Source: Terriglobia bacterium (GTDB lineage: Bacteria; Acidobacteriota; Terriglobia; Bryobacterales; Bryobacteraceae). From it: a DNA stretch of 64,000 bases. Positions 20,296 through 29,086 of this stretch are shown one piece after another (position 1 is the first letter of the stretch; every line of letters starts with the position of its first letter). A program made the translations under genes and the position numbers. The stretch is from assembly GCA_020073615.1 (NCBI GenBank), contig JAIQEX010000007.1, forward strand, positions 28,683 through 92,682. The letters are read 5' to 3'. The notes below the pieces were generated by a model. The model was not told the DNA's origin and searched no databases. It was given only the letters and a program-made list of their open reading frames with translations.

Positions 20296-20315
20296 ACTGG
20301 TACTATCAGACCAGT
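20296..20315 (-). terminator. Hairpin directly after the Ser/Thr kinase stop codon
   Basis: ACTGGT and ACCAGT form a 6-bp inverted repeat with an 8-nt loop, starting at the base after the stop codon of the gene ending at 20316. There is no T tract, so it may only slow polymerase or protect the 3' end. Confidence 0.3.
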
Positions 20316-22976
20316 CTAGAACAGCTCTTCCCGCAACAGCGGCCGGCCGGCCAGCGAGATGCGGAATCCGTAGATCGCAATCAGTGCTACTACAACCAGC
20401 GGCACCATTCCCATGGGGGCGTGCCAAGCCGAGAAATCGAGCGTGCGGGGGAACGACAGCAGCAGTTGCGAAACGCCATCGGCCGCGATCAGCACCACCA
20501 GACCGAAGCGCAGCAGCATGAAGGCATAGAGCACGGCGAACAAGGCATTGGTCGGCCAATCGATCAGCGGGTACCTGGTTCCGACAGAGAAGATCACGGT
20601 CAGGGTGACGATGAATCCGAGGGCGGTCAGCCATTCCTTGCGCAGCACCAGGCGGATCAAGAACAGCAGGAAAAAGAACAGTAGCGCATCGCTCAATGCG
20701 CTGGACACCTGTTGCAGCAGGGTGCCTGCGGCCTCGCGCACGCCGCCGAGCGACGCCAGCGACGGCATGATGGGCTCGCCGGCCGCCCCGTGCAGCGCGA
20801 CTTGCAGGACGACCAGCGACGCCCAGAGGGAGCCCAGACCCGCGCCGTATAACAGGTCGCGCCCTACCAGCGGGTCGCGAATTCCCCGCGTGGTGAAACG
20901 GCTCCAGCCGATCACCGTCTGCGGCCAGCGGCGCCGTACCCACGGTTCCAGCGCCAGGTAGAAGAGCGCGACCATGCCCGCGTTGAGGGCGGCGCTGGCG
21001 ACGGCATCCCAGAACAGGCTGAGCTCCTCTTGCGATGCCGCGTGGTGCATGGTCAGGAAAGACCGGCCGGCCATGCACAGGGCATAGATAATGCCCAGGC
21101 GGGCCGCGCCGCGTCGGTCCCCCTTTTTCGCGCGCAGGTTGTACCACGCAATCAGGCAGGCGGCTATGAGCGCCGTATATACGATGGCGATGATGACGAG
21201 CTGGCTGGCCTGCGCATGGGCCTGCTCGGAGCGCTCAGGACTGCTCCATGGTCCGAGGATGCGGAAGAAGACCGGGCGCCCACGCCACGCCGCCGCCTCC
21301 ACGCGCAGAGCCGCGCCGGACGGCGGATCGGCCCCGGTCCAGGCGCGCCGCGTGTCCCAATTCGCCAGCGGAGTCCATTGCGCCTCCACCGGCTGGAACG
21401 CGGCCGGGTCCAGCCCCGCGGCGCGAAACAGGCCGCCCCAATCGAATTCGCCTGTCGCCGGCGCCGGCGCTTCCACTTGCGGCGGAACGGCTTCCAGCTC
21501 GCGCAGATTTCCCGCGGAATCGGTCTTCAGCCGCGCCATGCCGGACATCTCCAGCGGCGGGTCGCCATAATTCACGACCACGTTGAAATGGCGCACGGCC
21601 ACAATGTCGTGGGGACTCTCGCGGTACCAGAAATCGATCACCGGCGGCAGCCCGGCGGCGGGGTTGCGCCACCGCCGGGCCGCGGCATCGCGATGATTGC
21701 TCAAATAACCCTGGTAGGCCGAGTTGTAGTCGAATCCCCACACGGCGTCGCCGGGTTTGGCGCTGTAGCCGAAACCCTTCAGCAGATTGCGCGCGTCGCG
21801 CGCCAGCGCCTCCGGCGGCGCCTCCAGCGGGACCCTCGCGGTGATGCAGAACTTCGCGCCCGCAATGCCGGCCAACACGATTGCGGCGAGCGTGGCCGCC
21901 AGCCAGATCAGGGCGATCCGGGGCTGGAGCCCTTCGGTGTCGCCGGCCGCGGCCACCACGTCCGGGGATGGCGTCTCGCCCGCGGCCATCGCCGCCGCCA
22001 GCACATCGCCTCCCGGCAGCCCCGCGGCCACCGCCAGCGCCGATGCGGGCCGCCGCCGCGGGTCCGGCTCCAGACAGCGCAGGATCACGCGCTCCACCGC
22101 CGGGTCCAGCTCCTTCACCGTTTCGGTGATCGCCCGCGGTTGGGCGCGCTGCTGCAGGTCCACCAGCTCCATCAACGACGCCGCTTCGAAGGCCCGCTTG
22201 CCGGTGTACAGTTCGTAGAGCAGCAACCCCAGGGCGTAGATATCGCTCCGCGCGGTGACTTCGGTGCCGGCCAGTTGCTCGGGCGCCATGTAGGCGGGCG
22301 TGCCGCTGCGAATGTCCTGGTGCAGTTGCTCGCTCAAGCCGGCCAAGCCGAAATCCATGACGATCACCTGGCCGCGCCCGTCGATCATCACGTTGGCCGG
22401 CTTCAGGTCGCGATGCAGCACGCCTTTTTCGTGCGCCGCCCCGAGACCGGCGCAGAGCTTGCGCGCCGTCTCGGTAGCCTTATCCACGGGCAGCCGCCCG
22501 ATGCGGCGCAACAGCGACGCCAGGTCCTCGCCGTCGATGTACTCCATGGAGATGTAGTGGAGCCCCTCCACTTGTCCGATGTCGTAGACGCGGCAGACAT
22601 TGGGATGCGTCACCTGGCGAGCCATGCGCACCTCATTGTAGAAGCGGGCCAGCGCGTGCTCGTCGCGCGCCATGGTTTCCGGCAGAAACTTCAGGGCCAC
22701 CGCCTGGCCCAGCGTAAGATCGGTGGCGCGGTAGACCTCGCCCATGCCGCCGCGGCCCAGCAGGCTGGCGATTCGGTAACGCCCGGCCAGCATGGTTCCC
22801 GGGAGAAAGCGTCCTTCGTCCACACTGCTCGAGGAGCTGAGGCGCGGCGCCGAGGTTGCGGCGGGCACCGCCAATACCGCCGTTTCCGCGGAGGTGACGT
22901 CGAGCGCCGCCGCGCACCACGGGCAGAAGCGGCCGTCCCCGGCGGATGTGCGCGAGCAGGATGGACACTTTCGCAT
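20316..22976 (-). CDS. Membrane Ser/Thr protein kinase with N-terminal zinc ribbon
   Basis: 886 residues. A zinc ribbon (C4, C7, C18, C21: CPSC and CPWC) opens the protein. A Hanks-type kinase domain lies at about 65-330 with GRGGMGEVYRA, the Lys in VALKFLP, HRDLKPANVM, DFGLAG and MAPEQL, all intact. One transmembrane helix near 360 (IALIWLAATLAAIVLAGIAG) leads to an extracytoplasmic region of about 230 residues. The last 280 residues hold about six or seven further helices. Such STPK-polytopic fusions occur in Acidobacteriota, but the role of the C-terminal membrane domain is unknown. It lies upstream of, and co-directional with, kinase paralogue 2. Confidence 0.85.
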   Translation of the reverse strand: MRKCPSCSRTSAGDGRFCPWCAAALDVTSAETAVLAVPAATSAPRLSSSSSVDEGRFLPGTMLAGRYRIASLLGRGGMGEVYRATDLTLGQAVALKFLPETMARDEHALARFYNEVRMARQVTHPNVCRVYDIGQVEGLHYISMEYIDGEDLASLLRRIGRLPVDKATETARKLCAGLGAAHEKGVLHRDLKPANVMIDGRGQVIVMDFGLAGLSEQLHQDIRSGTPAYMAPEQLAGTEVTARSDIYALGLLLYELYTGKRAFEAASLMELVDLQQRAQPRAITETVKELDPAVERVILRCLEPDPRRRPASALAVAAGLPGGDVLAAAMAAGETPSPDVVAAAGDTEGLQPRIALIWLAATLAAIVLAGIAGAKFCITARVPLEAPPEALARDARNLLKGFGYSAKPGDAVWGFDYNSAYQGYLSNHRDAAARRWRNPAAGLPPVIDFWYRESPHDIVAVRHFNVVVNYGDPPLEMSGMARLKTDSAGNLRELEAVPPQVEAPAPATGEFDWGGLFRAAGLDPAAFQPVEAQWTPLANWDTRRAWTGADPPSGAALRVEAAAWRGRPVFFRILGPWSSPERSEQAHAQASQLVIIAIVYTALIAACLIAWYNLRAKKGDRRGAARLGIIYALCMAGRSFLTMHHAASQEELSLFWDAVASAALNAGMVALFYLALEPWVRRRWPQTVIGWSRFTTRGIRDPLVGRDLLYGAGLGSLWASLVVLQVALHGAAGEPIMPSLASLGGVREAAGTLLQQVSSALSDALLFFFLLFLIRLVLRKEWLTALGFIVTLTVIFSVGTRYPLIDWPTNALFAVLYAFMLLRFGLVVLIAADGVSQLLLSFPRTLDFSAWHAPMGMVPLVVVALIAIYGFRISLAGRPLLREELF

Positions 22977-23094
22977 GGCAGGGATCGAGATCCAATCTTA
23001 GCGCGTGGCGCCTCCGGCGGGCCGCTGGCCATCCCGCGTCATGAGAGTAGAATGTTTGGTAATCGGATATTCGAGTCGTTATGAGGAGTCCGCT

Positions 23095-24795
23095 ATGAAA
23101 GCCCCGCTCGTTCCCGCTGTGTTCTTTTCGCTGGCCCTTTCCTGGGCAGCCCCGCAGGCCACCCCGCCTGCCAAGGACGCGCCTGCGCCCGCGGCCCAGC
23201 CCCAGCCTGCGGCCGCGCGGGAGACTCCTCCGGACATGAAAGCGTTCCAGGATGCCAGCCGGACCGCCGATCCAGCCAAGAAGATCGCCGCGCTGGAAAA
23301 GTTCCAGACCGATTTCCCGGAGAGCCAGATGGCGCAGAATGCCGGCATGGCGGTGCTGTCGACCCTGGCGCAGAAGATGCCGGACCAGGCGGCGCGCATT
23401 CGCCAGAAGGCCAGGGCGCTGTACCAGGCGGCGCCCGAAAAGGACAAGGGGCGAGTGGCGGCGCAGATCGCCGATGCGCTCCTTTCCGGTTCGGTGGCGC
23501 TGAAGGACGCCGAGGATTACGCCAAGAAGGGCGTGCAGGCCATGCAGCAGGCGGCCTACCTTGCCGAGCAGCGCGCCGCCATCGAGAAGCGCAAGCAGAC
23601 CGTGCCCGCCGAAGGGGAGCTGATCAAGCGTTTCAAAACCAGCCGCGCATCGCGCGTGGCCACGCTGGGCCAGATCGAAATCAAGCTGGGGCAGAAGGCC
23701 CGCGGCCAGAAGCTCCTGGAAGAGGCCTACGCCGATAATCCCACCCTCTTCACGGCGGCCGCCGTGCTTGGCGAGCTCACCGCCAAGGCGGGCAACGATG
23801 CCAAGGCGCTCGATTACCTCATCCCCGCGCGCCTGAGCGGGCGCGCTCCCGAGGCGGCCAACGCCGCACTCGAAGCGGTTTACCGCAAGAGCCATAACGG
23901 GTCGCTCGACGGCCTCGATGCCATGCTCGACACCGAATACCACAAGCGCTATCCCAATCCGGCGCACGCCGAAGCGTACAAGCCTTCCGAAAAGCGCAGC
24001 AACCGCGTGGTGCTCGGGGAAGTCTTCACCGGCTCGGGATGCCCACCCTGCGCGGGCGCCGATGTGGCCTTCGACGCCGCCATGGAGCGGTATTCCCGCA
24101 ACGACCTGGCGGTGGTGATGTATCACCTGCACATCCCGCGGCCCGACCCCATGACCAATCCGGACACGCAGGCGCGGGCCAAGAGCTACACCGTGAACGG
24201 AGTTCCCACCTTCGCCATCGACGGCAAAAAGACGGTGGGCGGCGGCGGACGCGAGAACGCCAAAGAGATCTTCGAGCGGTTCCGGCCGGACCTGGAGAAG
24301 GACCTGGAGACGCCCGCCGAGGCCGGGCTGAGAGTCGAGGCCGCGCTCATCGGCGAAACCGTCGGGGTGACGGCCTTCGTGCAGGGGGCCAAGAGCGACT
24401 CGCCGGACCTGAAGCTGCAAGTCCTGCTGGTGGAAAAGGAAATCCGCTTCAACGGCGAAAACGGCATCCGGTTCCATCCCATGGTGGTGAGGGCCACAGG
24501 CGGCCCGCAAGACGATGGCTTTGCCGTGGCGCCCCACACCTGGTTCACGCAGGAACAAGTGTTCGACCTGGACCATGTGAGCGCCGCGCTGCGGGCCCAC
24601 CTGGACGATTACGAAGCCAAGGGCCACCGCGGCGAGTCCTTTAAGTTCGCGGAGAAGAAATATCAGATCAATCGCGGGGAACTGGCGGTAGTGGCCTTCA
24701 TTCAGGACGACAAGACCAAGCACGTGCTGCAAGCGGTTTATGTGGATTTGAACCCGCAGCCCGCGCCGCGCATGGTGTCGGACCTGTCCAATTGA
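23095..24795 (+). CDS. Exported thioredoxin-fold protein with TPR-like N-terminus
   Basis: 566 residues. A signal peptide (PLVPAVFFSLALSWAA) is followed by an Ala/Pro-rich linker and a helical repeat region of about 230 residues (TPR-like: SQMAQNAGMAVLSTLAQKMP, QIEIKLGQKARGQKLLEEAY). A thioredoxin-fold domain has the active-site motif TGSGCPPCAGADVAFD and the cis-Pro segment VNGVPTFAIDGKK. A C-terminal beta-rich domain follows. CPPC suggests a periplasmic disulfide oxidoreductase. GAGGAG precedes the ATG at 23095. It is the first gene of a compact operon with the DsbD-alpha-like gene 1 bp downstream. Confidence 0.82.
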   Translation: MKAPLVPAVFFSLALSWAAPQATPPAKDAPAPAAQPQPAAARETPPDMKAFQDASRTADPAKKIAALEKFQTDFPESQMAQNAGMAVLSTLAQKMPDQAARIRQKARALYQAAPEKDKGRVAAQIADALLSGSVALKDAEDYAKKGVQAMQQAAYLAEQRAAIEKRKQTVPAEGELIKRFKTSRASRVATLGQIEIKLGQKARGQKLLEEAYADNPTLFTAAAVLGELTAKAGNDAKALDYLIPARLSGRAPEAANAALEAVYRKSHNGSLDGLDAMLDTEYHKRYPNPAHAEAYKPSEKRSNRVVLGEVFTGSGCPPCAGADVAFDAAMERYSRNDLAVVMYHLHIPRPDPMTNPDTQARAKSYTVNGVPTFAIDGKKTVGGGGRENAKEIFERFRPDLEKDLETPAEAGLRVEAALIGETVGVTAFVQGAKSDSPDLKLQVLLVEKEIRFNGENGIRFHPMVVRATGGPQDDGFAVAPHTWFTQEQVFDLDHVSAALRAHLDDYEAKGHRGESFKFAEKKYQINRGELAVVAFIQDDKTKHVLQAVYVDLNPQPAPRMVSDLSN

Positions 24796-24796
24796 T

Positions 24797-25267
24797 ATGA
24801 AGTCACTCGTTTGCGCGGCCCTGCTCGCCGGAGTGTTGCGCGCTGCGGCGCCCGACCCGGTTGCCTGGAAGCTCCAGGACGCGCCCGCCAAGCCGGTGAA
24901 ACCGGGCGCCCGCTTCACCGTGAAGGTGGTTGCGCGCATCCAGGAGGGCTGGCATCTCTACTCGCTGAAGCCCCTGGCCGAGGGCCCCATCCCCACGCGC
25001 ATCTGGCTGGCGGCCGGCCAGCCGTTCGAGCTCGCCGGCGCGATCAAGGCGAACGAGCCGGAAGTCTTGCAGGATCCCTCGTTCAATATGGAAGTAGAAC
25101 TCTACGAGGGCGAGGCCGCCTTCGTCCTGCCGGTGCGCGCGGCGGCGGGGGCCGCCGGCGGAGCGCAGAACCTGGTGGTGAGCGCGTCCTACCAGACCTG
25201 CAACAACAAGGTGTGTCTGCCGCCCAAAATCGTCAAAGTGGAAGTGCCGGTCGCGATTGCGAAGTAG
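24797..25267 (+). CDS. Exported DsbD N-terminal (alpha) domain-like protein
   Basis: 156 residues with a short signal peptide (SLVCAALLAGVLRAAA). The body has the immunoglobulin-like fold pattern of the DsbD alpha domain, including GWHLYSLKPLAEGPIPTRI and the C-terminal redox pair in TCNNKVCLPP. In DsbD the alpha domain passes electrons from the membrane domain to periplasmic partners such as DsbC. Here it stands alone, directly after a CPPC thioredoxin-fold protein, so the two probably form a periplasmic thiol pair. A DsbD transmembrane domain is not in the window. Confidence 0.8.
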   Translation: MKSLVCAALLAGVLRAAAPDPVAWKLQDAPAKPVKPGARFTVKVVARIQEGWHLYSLKPLAEGPIPTRIWLAAGQPFELAGAIKANEPEVLQDPSFNMEVELYEGEAAFVLPVRAAAGAAGGAQNLVVSASYQTCNNKVCLPPKIVKVEVPVAIAK

Positions 25268-25269
25268 GC

Positions 25270-25881
25270 GTGAACGAACTCCTGAAGGCACATTCTCCCG
25301 AAGCATGGGTCCTGCTGCGCCCCCGTGCGGCGTGGCCCCGCCTGGCGGGCTTCGCGGCCGAGGGCGGCCGATGGCTGGCGTGGCGGCGGCCCTTGCTGTT
25401 TGCTTTTGTTCTCGGCTGCATCGTCTCGCTGATGACGTCGGGGCGCGTGACCCTCCGCCTGGCGGGTCCCGCTACGATTTATTGGACCTTTGTGCCGCTG
25501 TGCGAGGTCGCATCTCTGGCAGCCGTAGGCGCGCGCAGCCGCCGGAAGGTCCCTATCTCGCGAGCCATCGATCTGTTCTTCATGGGCCACGGAGTCTGGT
25601 TCTTGTGGTTGATCGGCTTTGCCGCGGTGTGGGCCTTCTGCCCCGCCCCTCACGCCTTTGCGTGGTTGAGCAAGCCCTGGGTGCGCTATGGTCCTGTCTT
25701 CGCGGCAATCGCCTGGTCGGGCTACATCGACTTTTGGTTCTTTCGATCGGTATTCGCCAGAACCCGCGCCGGCGCAGCGTGCGCCCTGCTGGCCCAACGG
25801 CTGATCTGCTGGAGCGGCGCCCTGGCCCTGTTTCTCGCGCCGTCGGCGTGGACGGTTCTGGCGTCGAGGCTGGGCCTGTGA
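25270..25881 (+). CDS. Multi-pass membrane protein of unknown function
   Basis: 203 residues starting at a GTG 2 bp after the previous stop. Four or five hydrophobic segments are visible (LLFAFVLGCIVSLM, TIYWTFVPLCEVASLAAVGA, IDLFFMGHGVWFLWLIGFAA, AIAWSGYIDFWFF, and a final run near the C-terminus). No conserved catalytic motif was recognised. It overlaps the PHP gene by the 4-bp GTGA, so it is coupled to it and likely part of the same operon. Confidence 0.7.
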   Translation: MNELLKAHSPEAWVLLRPRAAWPRLAGFAAEGGRWLAWRRPLLFAFVLGCIVSLMTSGRVTLRLAGPATIYWTFVPLCEVASLAAVGARSRRKVPISRAIDLFFMGHGVWFLWLIGFAAVWAFCPAPHAFAWLSKPWVRYGPVFAAIAWSGYIDFWFFRSVFARTRAGAACALLAQRLICWSGALALFLAPSAWTVLASRLGL

Positions 25882-26861
25882 TTACGCCGCGCGCCATTTC
25901 CGCATGCCTCCTGCTGGCGGCGCTCGCGCTCGGCACGCTCTCCGATGCGCTGCACGAAAGAGCGCCTGTGATTCTCGGCGGCTATCGTGTGCTCGCGGCG
26001 GATTTCCACGTGCACAGCTTTCCGCTCAGTGGGAGCAACCTGGCGCCCTGGGACATCGTTATGGAGGCGCGGCGGCAGGGGCTCGACGCCATCGCCCTCA
26101 CCGGCCACGACAATGTGTGGGAGGGCAGGGCGGGGCGGTGGTTCTCCAGCAGGTTCGGCGGGCCCCTCGTGCTGGTGGGCGAAGAGATCCATGCGCCCGG
26201 TCACCACGTGATCGCCGTGGGCATCCACCGCACCATCAGTTGGCGGCTCAGCGCGGCCGCCGCCATAGACGAGGTGCACGCGCAGGGCGGCATCGCCATT
26301 GCGGCGCACCCCCTGGCCGGCTCCTGGCCGGCGTTCGCTGCGGCCATGGGCAAACTGGACGGCACCGAGGTGGTGCAACCCACCGCCCTCGAGAGCGAAG
26401 AAAATACCGCGCAATTGCGGCAATTCTACGAGCGCGCGCGGGCGGCCGCCATCGGCTCCTCCGATTACCACGGCGCCGGACCGCTGGGCGTATGCCGCAC
26501 GTACGTGTTCTCGCGGAGCGCCACGGAGCAGGGGATCCTCGAAGCGCTACGCGCCGGGCGCACCGTGGTGTTCGACCGCGGCCGCATCGTCGGCGACCCC
26601 GCGCTCATCCGCCTCGCCCAACAGGACGGGCGGCTGGCGGAGCCGCCAACGCCGCCGCCGGGCCAGGGACTCCTCGCCGCGCTCAGCAGGACGTGCGGCC
26701 TTCTCGGCCTCGCCGGGATCGTCTTCTTCGGCTTTCGCGCGTCCGCTAACGGGGCTGTGCCTCAGACCGGCCAGCACTCCCGGCACTCCCACTCGGCGCG
26801 GAGCCGCGGAGGGCGCGGAGGTCACGCGGAGAAGACCGTAATAGAGCCACCTTCTCCGTGA
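25878..26861 (+). CDS. Membrane-anchored PHP-domain metal-dependent phosphoesterase
   Basis: 327 residues from GTG at 25878, which overlaps the previous stop. An N-terminal signal/anchor (SACLLLAALALGTL) precedes a PHP domain with ADFHVHSFPLS, ALTGHDNVWEG, VLVGEEIHAPGHHVIAVG, AIAAHPL and IGSSDYHGAGPLG, so the metal-binding His/Asp set looks complete. A second hydrophobic segment lies near residue 285 (LLGLAGIVFFGF). The last 25 or so residues (HSRHSHSARSRGGRGG) are encoded by an inverted-repeat element and are unlikely to be native. PHP enzymes hydrolyse phosphoesters such as nucleotides or sugar phosphates; the substrate here is unknown. Confidence 0.83.
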   Translation: MITPRAISACLLLAALALGTLSDALHERAPVILGGYRVLAADFHVHSFPLSGSNLAPWDIVMEARRQGLDAIALTGHDNVWEGRAGRWFSSRFGGPLVLVGEEIHAPGHHVIAVGIHRTISWRLSAAAAIDEVHAQGGIAIAAHPLAGSWPAFAAAMGKLDGTEVVQPTALESEENTAQLRQFYERARAAAIGSSDYHGAGPLGVCRTYVFSRSATEQGILEALRAGRTVVFDRGRIVGDPALIRLAQQDGRLAEPPTPPPGQGLLAALSRTCGLLGLAGIVFFGFRASANGAVPQTGQHSRHSHSARSRGGRGGHAEKTVIEPPSP

Positions 26862-26996
26862 CCTCGGCTCGCTCTGCGCGCTCGTGCCGGGCAGGTGCAT
26901 TCGCTGAAACTCGATATTCGGGCGAGGAGGCTGAGAAGAGAGCGCCGAGCCAATTCTGTGTGCTCCGCGCGGTCTCCGTGTCTCCGCGGCTCCGCG
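26797..26996. repeat. GC-rich inverted-repeat element at the 3' end of the PHP gene
   Basis: An outer pair of exact 15-bp inverted repeats (CGCGGAGCCGCGGAG at 26797-26811 and its complement at 26982-26996) encloses an inner imperfect hairpin (26818-26834 with 26851-26865). The composition of repeated CGGAG/CTCCG words resembles dispersed intergenic repeats of large soil-bacterial genomes. It supplies the last codons and the stop of the PHP gene and could act as terminator or mRNA stabiliser. Confidence 0.6.
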
Positions 26997-27046
26997 TCGA
27001 GATTGAAATCTGAGTCATTTGCGTGAACTTCGCCGATGCCACGGCT

Positions 27047-27958
27047 CTACCGCGCCTGCGGTTTAAGAAAGGTGCCCTGATCCAACTCGTCGAACGCCTG
27101 GCGGAGCTGCTCCTGCGTGTTCATCACGATGGGGCCGTACCACGCCACCGGCTCTTGCAGTGGCTTTCCCGAGCACAGCAGAAACCGGATGCCATCCTCG
27201 CCCGCATGGACCATGAGCTCGTCGCCGCGGTCGAACAGGATCAGCGAGCGGTTGTCCGCCTCCGCCGGAGGCTTGGTAACCGCCCATCCGACCGCTTCGG
27301 TGGGCACGGCGAGCGGGCTCGATGCGTTGCAGAACTTCCCGCTGCCCCCGAACACGTACGCGAAGGCGTGGCGCGTGGTCTCCACGGGCAGCGCCTTGCT
27401 GCGCCCCGGAGGCACGGACACATCGAGGTAAATCGGATCGGCGGCGATGCCGTCGACCGGCCCCTTGCGGCCCCAGAAGCTTCCGCAAACCACACGCACG
27501 TGCGTACCATCGTCATCCTGGATTGAAGGGATGTCGGCGGCTTTCACTTCCTGGTAACGGGGCGGCGTCATTTTGAGCGACGCGGGAAGGTTGGCCCACA
27601 ACTGGAAGCCATGCATCCGGCCCGTGGGATCGCCTTTCGGCATCTCCTGATGAATGATGCCGCTTCCGGCGGTCATCCACTGCACGTCGCCGGCCGCGAT
27701 GGCGCCGCGGTTCCCCATGCTGTCGCCGTGCTCGACGGTTCCGGCCAGCACGTAGGTGATGGTCTCGATCCCGCGGTGGGGGTGCCAGGGGAAGCCCGCC
27801 AGGTAATCCTCGGGAACGTCGTTGCGAAAGTCGTCGAGCAGGAGAAAGGGGTCGAAATCGGAAGTGTTGCCAAAACCAAACGCGCGGCGCAGATGCACGC
27901 CCGCGCCCTCGAGCGTCGGCTTGGATTTCACCAGCCGCTTTACCGGCCGAAGTGACAT
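27047..27958 (-). CDS. Pirin family protein
   Basis: 303 residues with two cupin folds. The N-terminal metal site motifs are present (GFPWHPHRGIETITYVL and MTAGSGIIHQE), as is the pirin signature FDPFLLLDDFRND near residue 36. Bacterial pirins such as YhhW act as quercetinases, others as regulators; the substrate cannot be chosen from sequence. The C-terminal half contains a cupin-like region (AYVFGGSGKF) and DRGDELMVHAGEDGIRFLLCSGKPL, typical of the family. ATG start at 27958. Divergent from the small gene at 28043. Confidence 0.9.
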   Translation of the reverse strand: MSLRPVKRLVKSKPTLEGAGVHLRRAFGFGNTSDFDPFLLLDDFRNDVPEDYLAGFPWHPHRGIETITYVLAGTVEHGDSMGNRGAIAAGDVQWMTAGSGIIHQEMPKGDPTGRMHGFQLWANLPASLKMTPPRYQEVKAADIPSIQDDDGTHVRVVCGSFWGRKGPVDGIAADPIYLDVSVPPGRSKALPVETTRHAFAYVFGGSGKFCNASSPLAVPTEAVGWAVTKPPAEADNRSLILFDRGDELMVHAGEDGIRFLLCSGKPLQEPVAWYGPIVMNTQEQLRQAFDELDQGTFLKPQAR

Positions 27959-28042
27959 GCGGCCTCCATGAACGAGAGTCTAACTTGTTTGGCCGAGCGC
28001 CGCCACCGGTCCGGGTGGCCTGGGTCCTGGTACCATGCGGAA

Positions 28043-28312
28043 ATGAACTGGAACGATGCCGCCGAGGACTTGGTCCAATCCGTGCTGGCGCAAACGCCGC
28101 GCCCGAGCCGCGAGGCGATGGAAGCGCAACTGCGCGAGGGCGCCGAGCGATTGGCGGAGGAGGACGGTAAGAACCGGGTCGGCGTGGAGACGGTCATCGC
28201 CGCCTGGGTGGCCGGTACGCCCGAGGCCATTCGCCCCGACCTCCCGCGGCAGATGGAGCGGCTGGGGCTGAACCCGTCGGAGTACCGGCATTTGCTTGAC
28301 GGAAATGGGTAG
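28043..28312 (+). CDS. Small PCP_red-like helical protein
   Basis: 89 residues starting MNWNDAAEDLV, with REGAERLAEEDGKNRVGVET in the middle and a Pro-rich C-terminus (LPRQMERLGLNPSEYRHLL). The pattern of a tryptophan near the start and an AE-LAEE helix followed by a V-V strand resembles the small PCP_red domain of light-independent protochlorophyllide reductase and its free-standing relatives. That similarity is by eye only. No photosynthesis gene is near. It overlaps the next gene's start by 8 bp. Confidence 0.5.
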   Translation: MNWNDAAEDLVQSVLAQTPRPSREAMEAQLREGAERLAEEDGKNRVGVETVIAAWVAGTPEAIRPDLPRQMERLGLNPSEYRHLLDGNG

Positions 28313-29036
28313 GTCCACAGCGAAAAACCGGCGGCCGCCTCGCTTCTCACAGGAACTTCCCATACTGTACGAGGACGATGCCGTGGTGGTCCTCGATAAA
28401 CCGGCGGGCCTCCCGGCAGTGCCTATAAAAGGCTCCGACAGCCCGTCCGCTCTATCTTTGCTTTCCGCGAGACTGGCGCGGAAGAGACAACGAGCCCTGG
28501 TCGTCCATCGCATCGACCGGTTCACGTCCGGCGTTCTGCTCTTCGCAAAGACCGAGCCGGATCGAGAGATCCTCGTTCGCCAGTTTCTCAGCCACACTCC
28601 AGTGAGGCAGTATCTGGCGGTACTGCGCGGGCGGCTCGAGGCCCGGGAGGGGACTCTGGTGCACTATTTTCGGCGCGAAGGAATGTTTCAAAAACTGCGC
28701 ACGGAGAGCGACGCCGAAGCGGCTCGCGCCGAACTTCGATACTCCGTCGAGCGGCTCCTTCGGGGCGCGACGCTCGTGCGCGTTGCGCTGCTGACGGGAT
28801 TGCAGAATCAGATTCGAGCCCAGTTTTCGGCAATTGGCCACCCGGTCGTCGGCGACCGGAAATATCACCCGGCAGAATCCTCCGAGCGGCTGATCGCGCG
28901 CGTCGCTCTCCACGCAACGCACCTTCAGTTTGTTCATCCGCGCTCCCGAGAGGGCATCTCGATCGACTGCGAGCTGCCTTGCGATCTGCGGCACTTGATT
29001 CAGGGCCTGTCGCCGCGCGCCCGCGAGTGCCGGTGA
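28305..29036 (+). CDS. RluA-family RNA pseudouridine synthase
   Basis: 243 residues. Family blocks are ILYEDDAVVVLDKPAGLPAV, the catalytic Asp in VVHRIDRFTSGVLLFAKT, YLAVLRGRLEAREGTL and the C-terminal LTGLQNQIRAQFSAIGHPVV with GDRKYHP. There is no N-terminal S4 domain, as in RluA and TruC rather than RluC/RluD, so the target may be tRNA or 23S rRNA. The ATG at 28305 overlaps the preceding gene; a TTG at 28296 is an alternative start. Confidence 0.87.
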   Translation: MGRSTAKNRRPPRFSQELPILYEDDAVVVLDKPAGLPAVPIKGSDSPSALSLLSARLARKRQRALVVHRIDRFTSGVLLFAKTEPDREILVRQFLSHTPVRQYLAVLRGRLEAREGTLVHYFRREGMFQKLRTESDAEAARAELRYSVERLLRGATLVRVALLTGLQNQIRAQFSAIGHPVVGDRKYHPAESSERLIARVALHATHLQFVHPRSREGISIDCELPCDLRHLIQGLSPRARECR

Positions 29037-29086
29037 GCGTTCGGGGGTGAACTCATCTCCCCGGGCTGACCGCCGGGGGCCGCCGG

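Noticed and set aside
21030..23084. 684-codon plus-strand frame opposite the Ser/Thr kinase
   Set aside because: Arg/His/Gly-rich composition typical of shadow frames; the kinase motifs on the minus strand are complete.
22633..24939. 768-codon minus-strand frame opposite the thioredoxin-fold gene
   Set aside because: No domain recognised, and it overlaps two supported genes.
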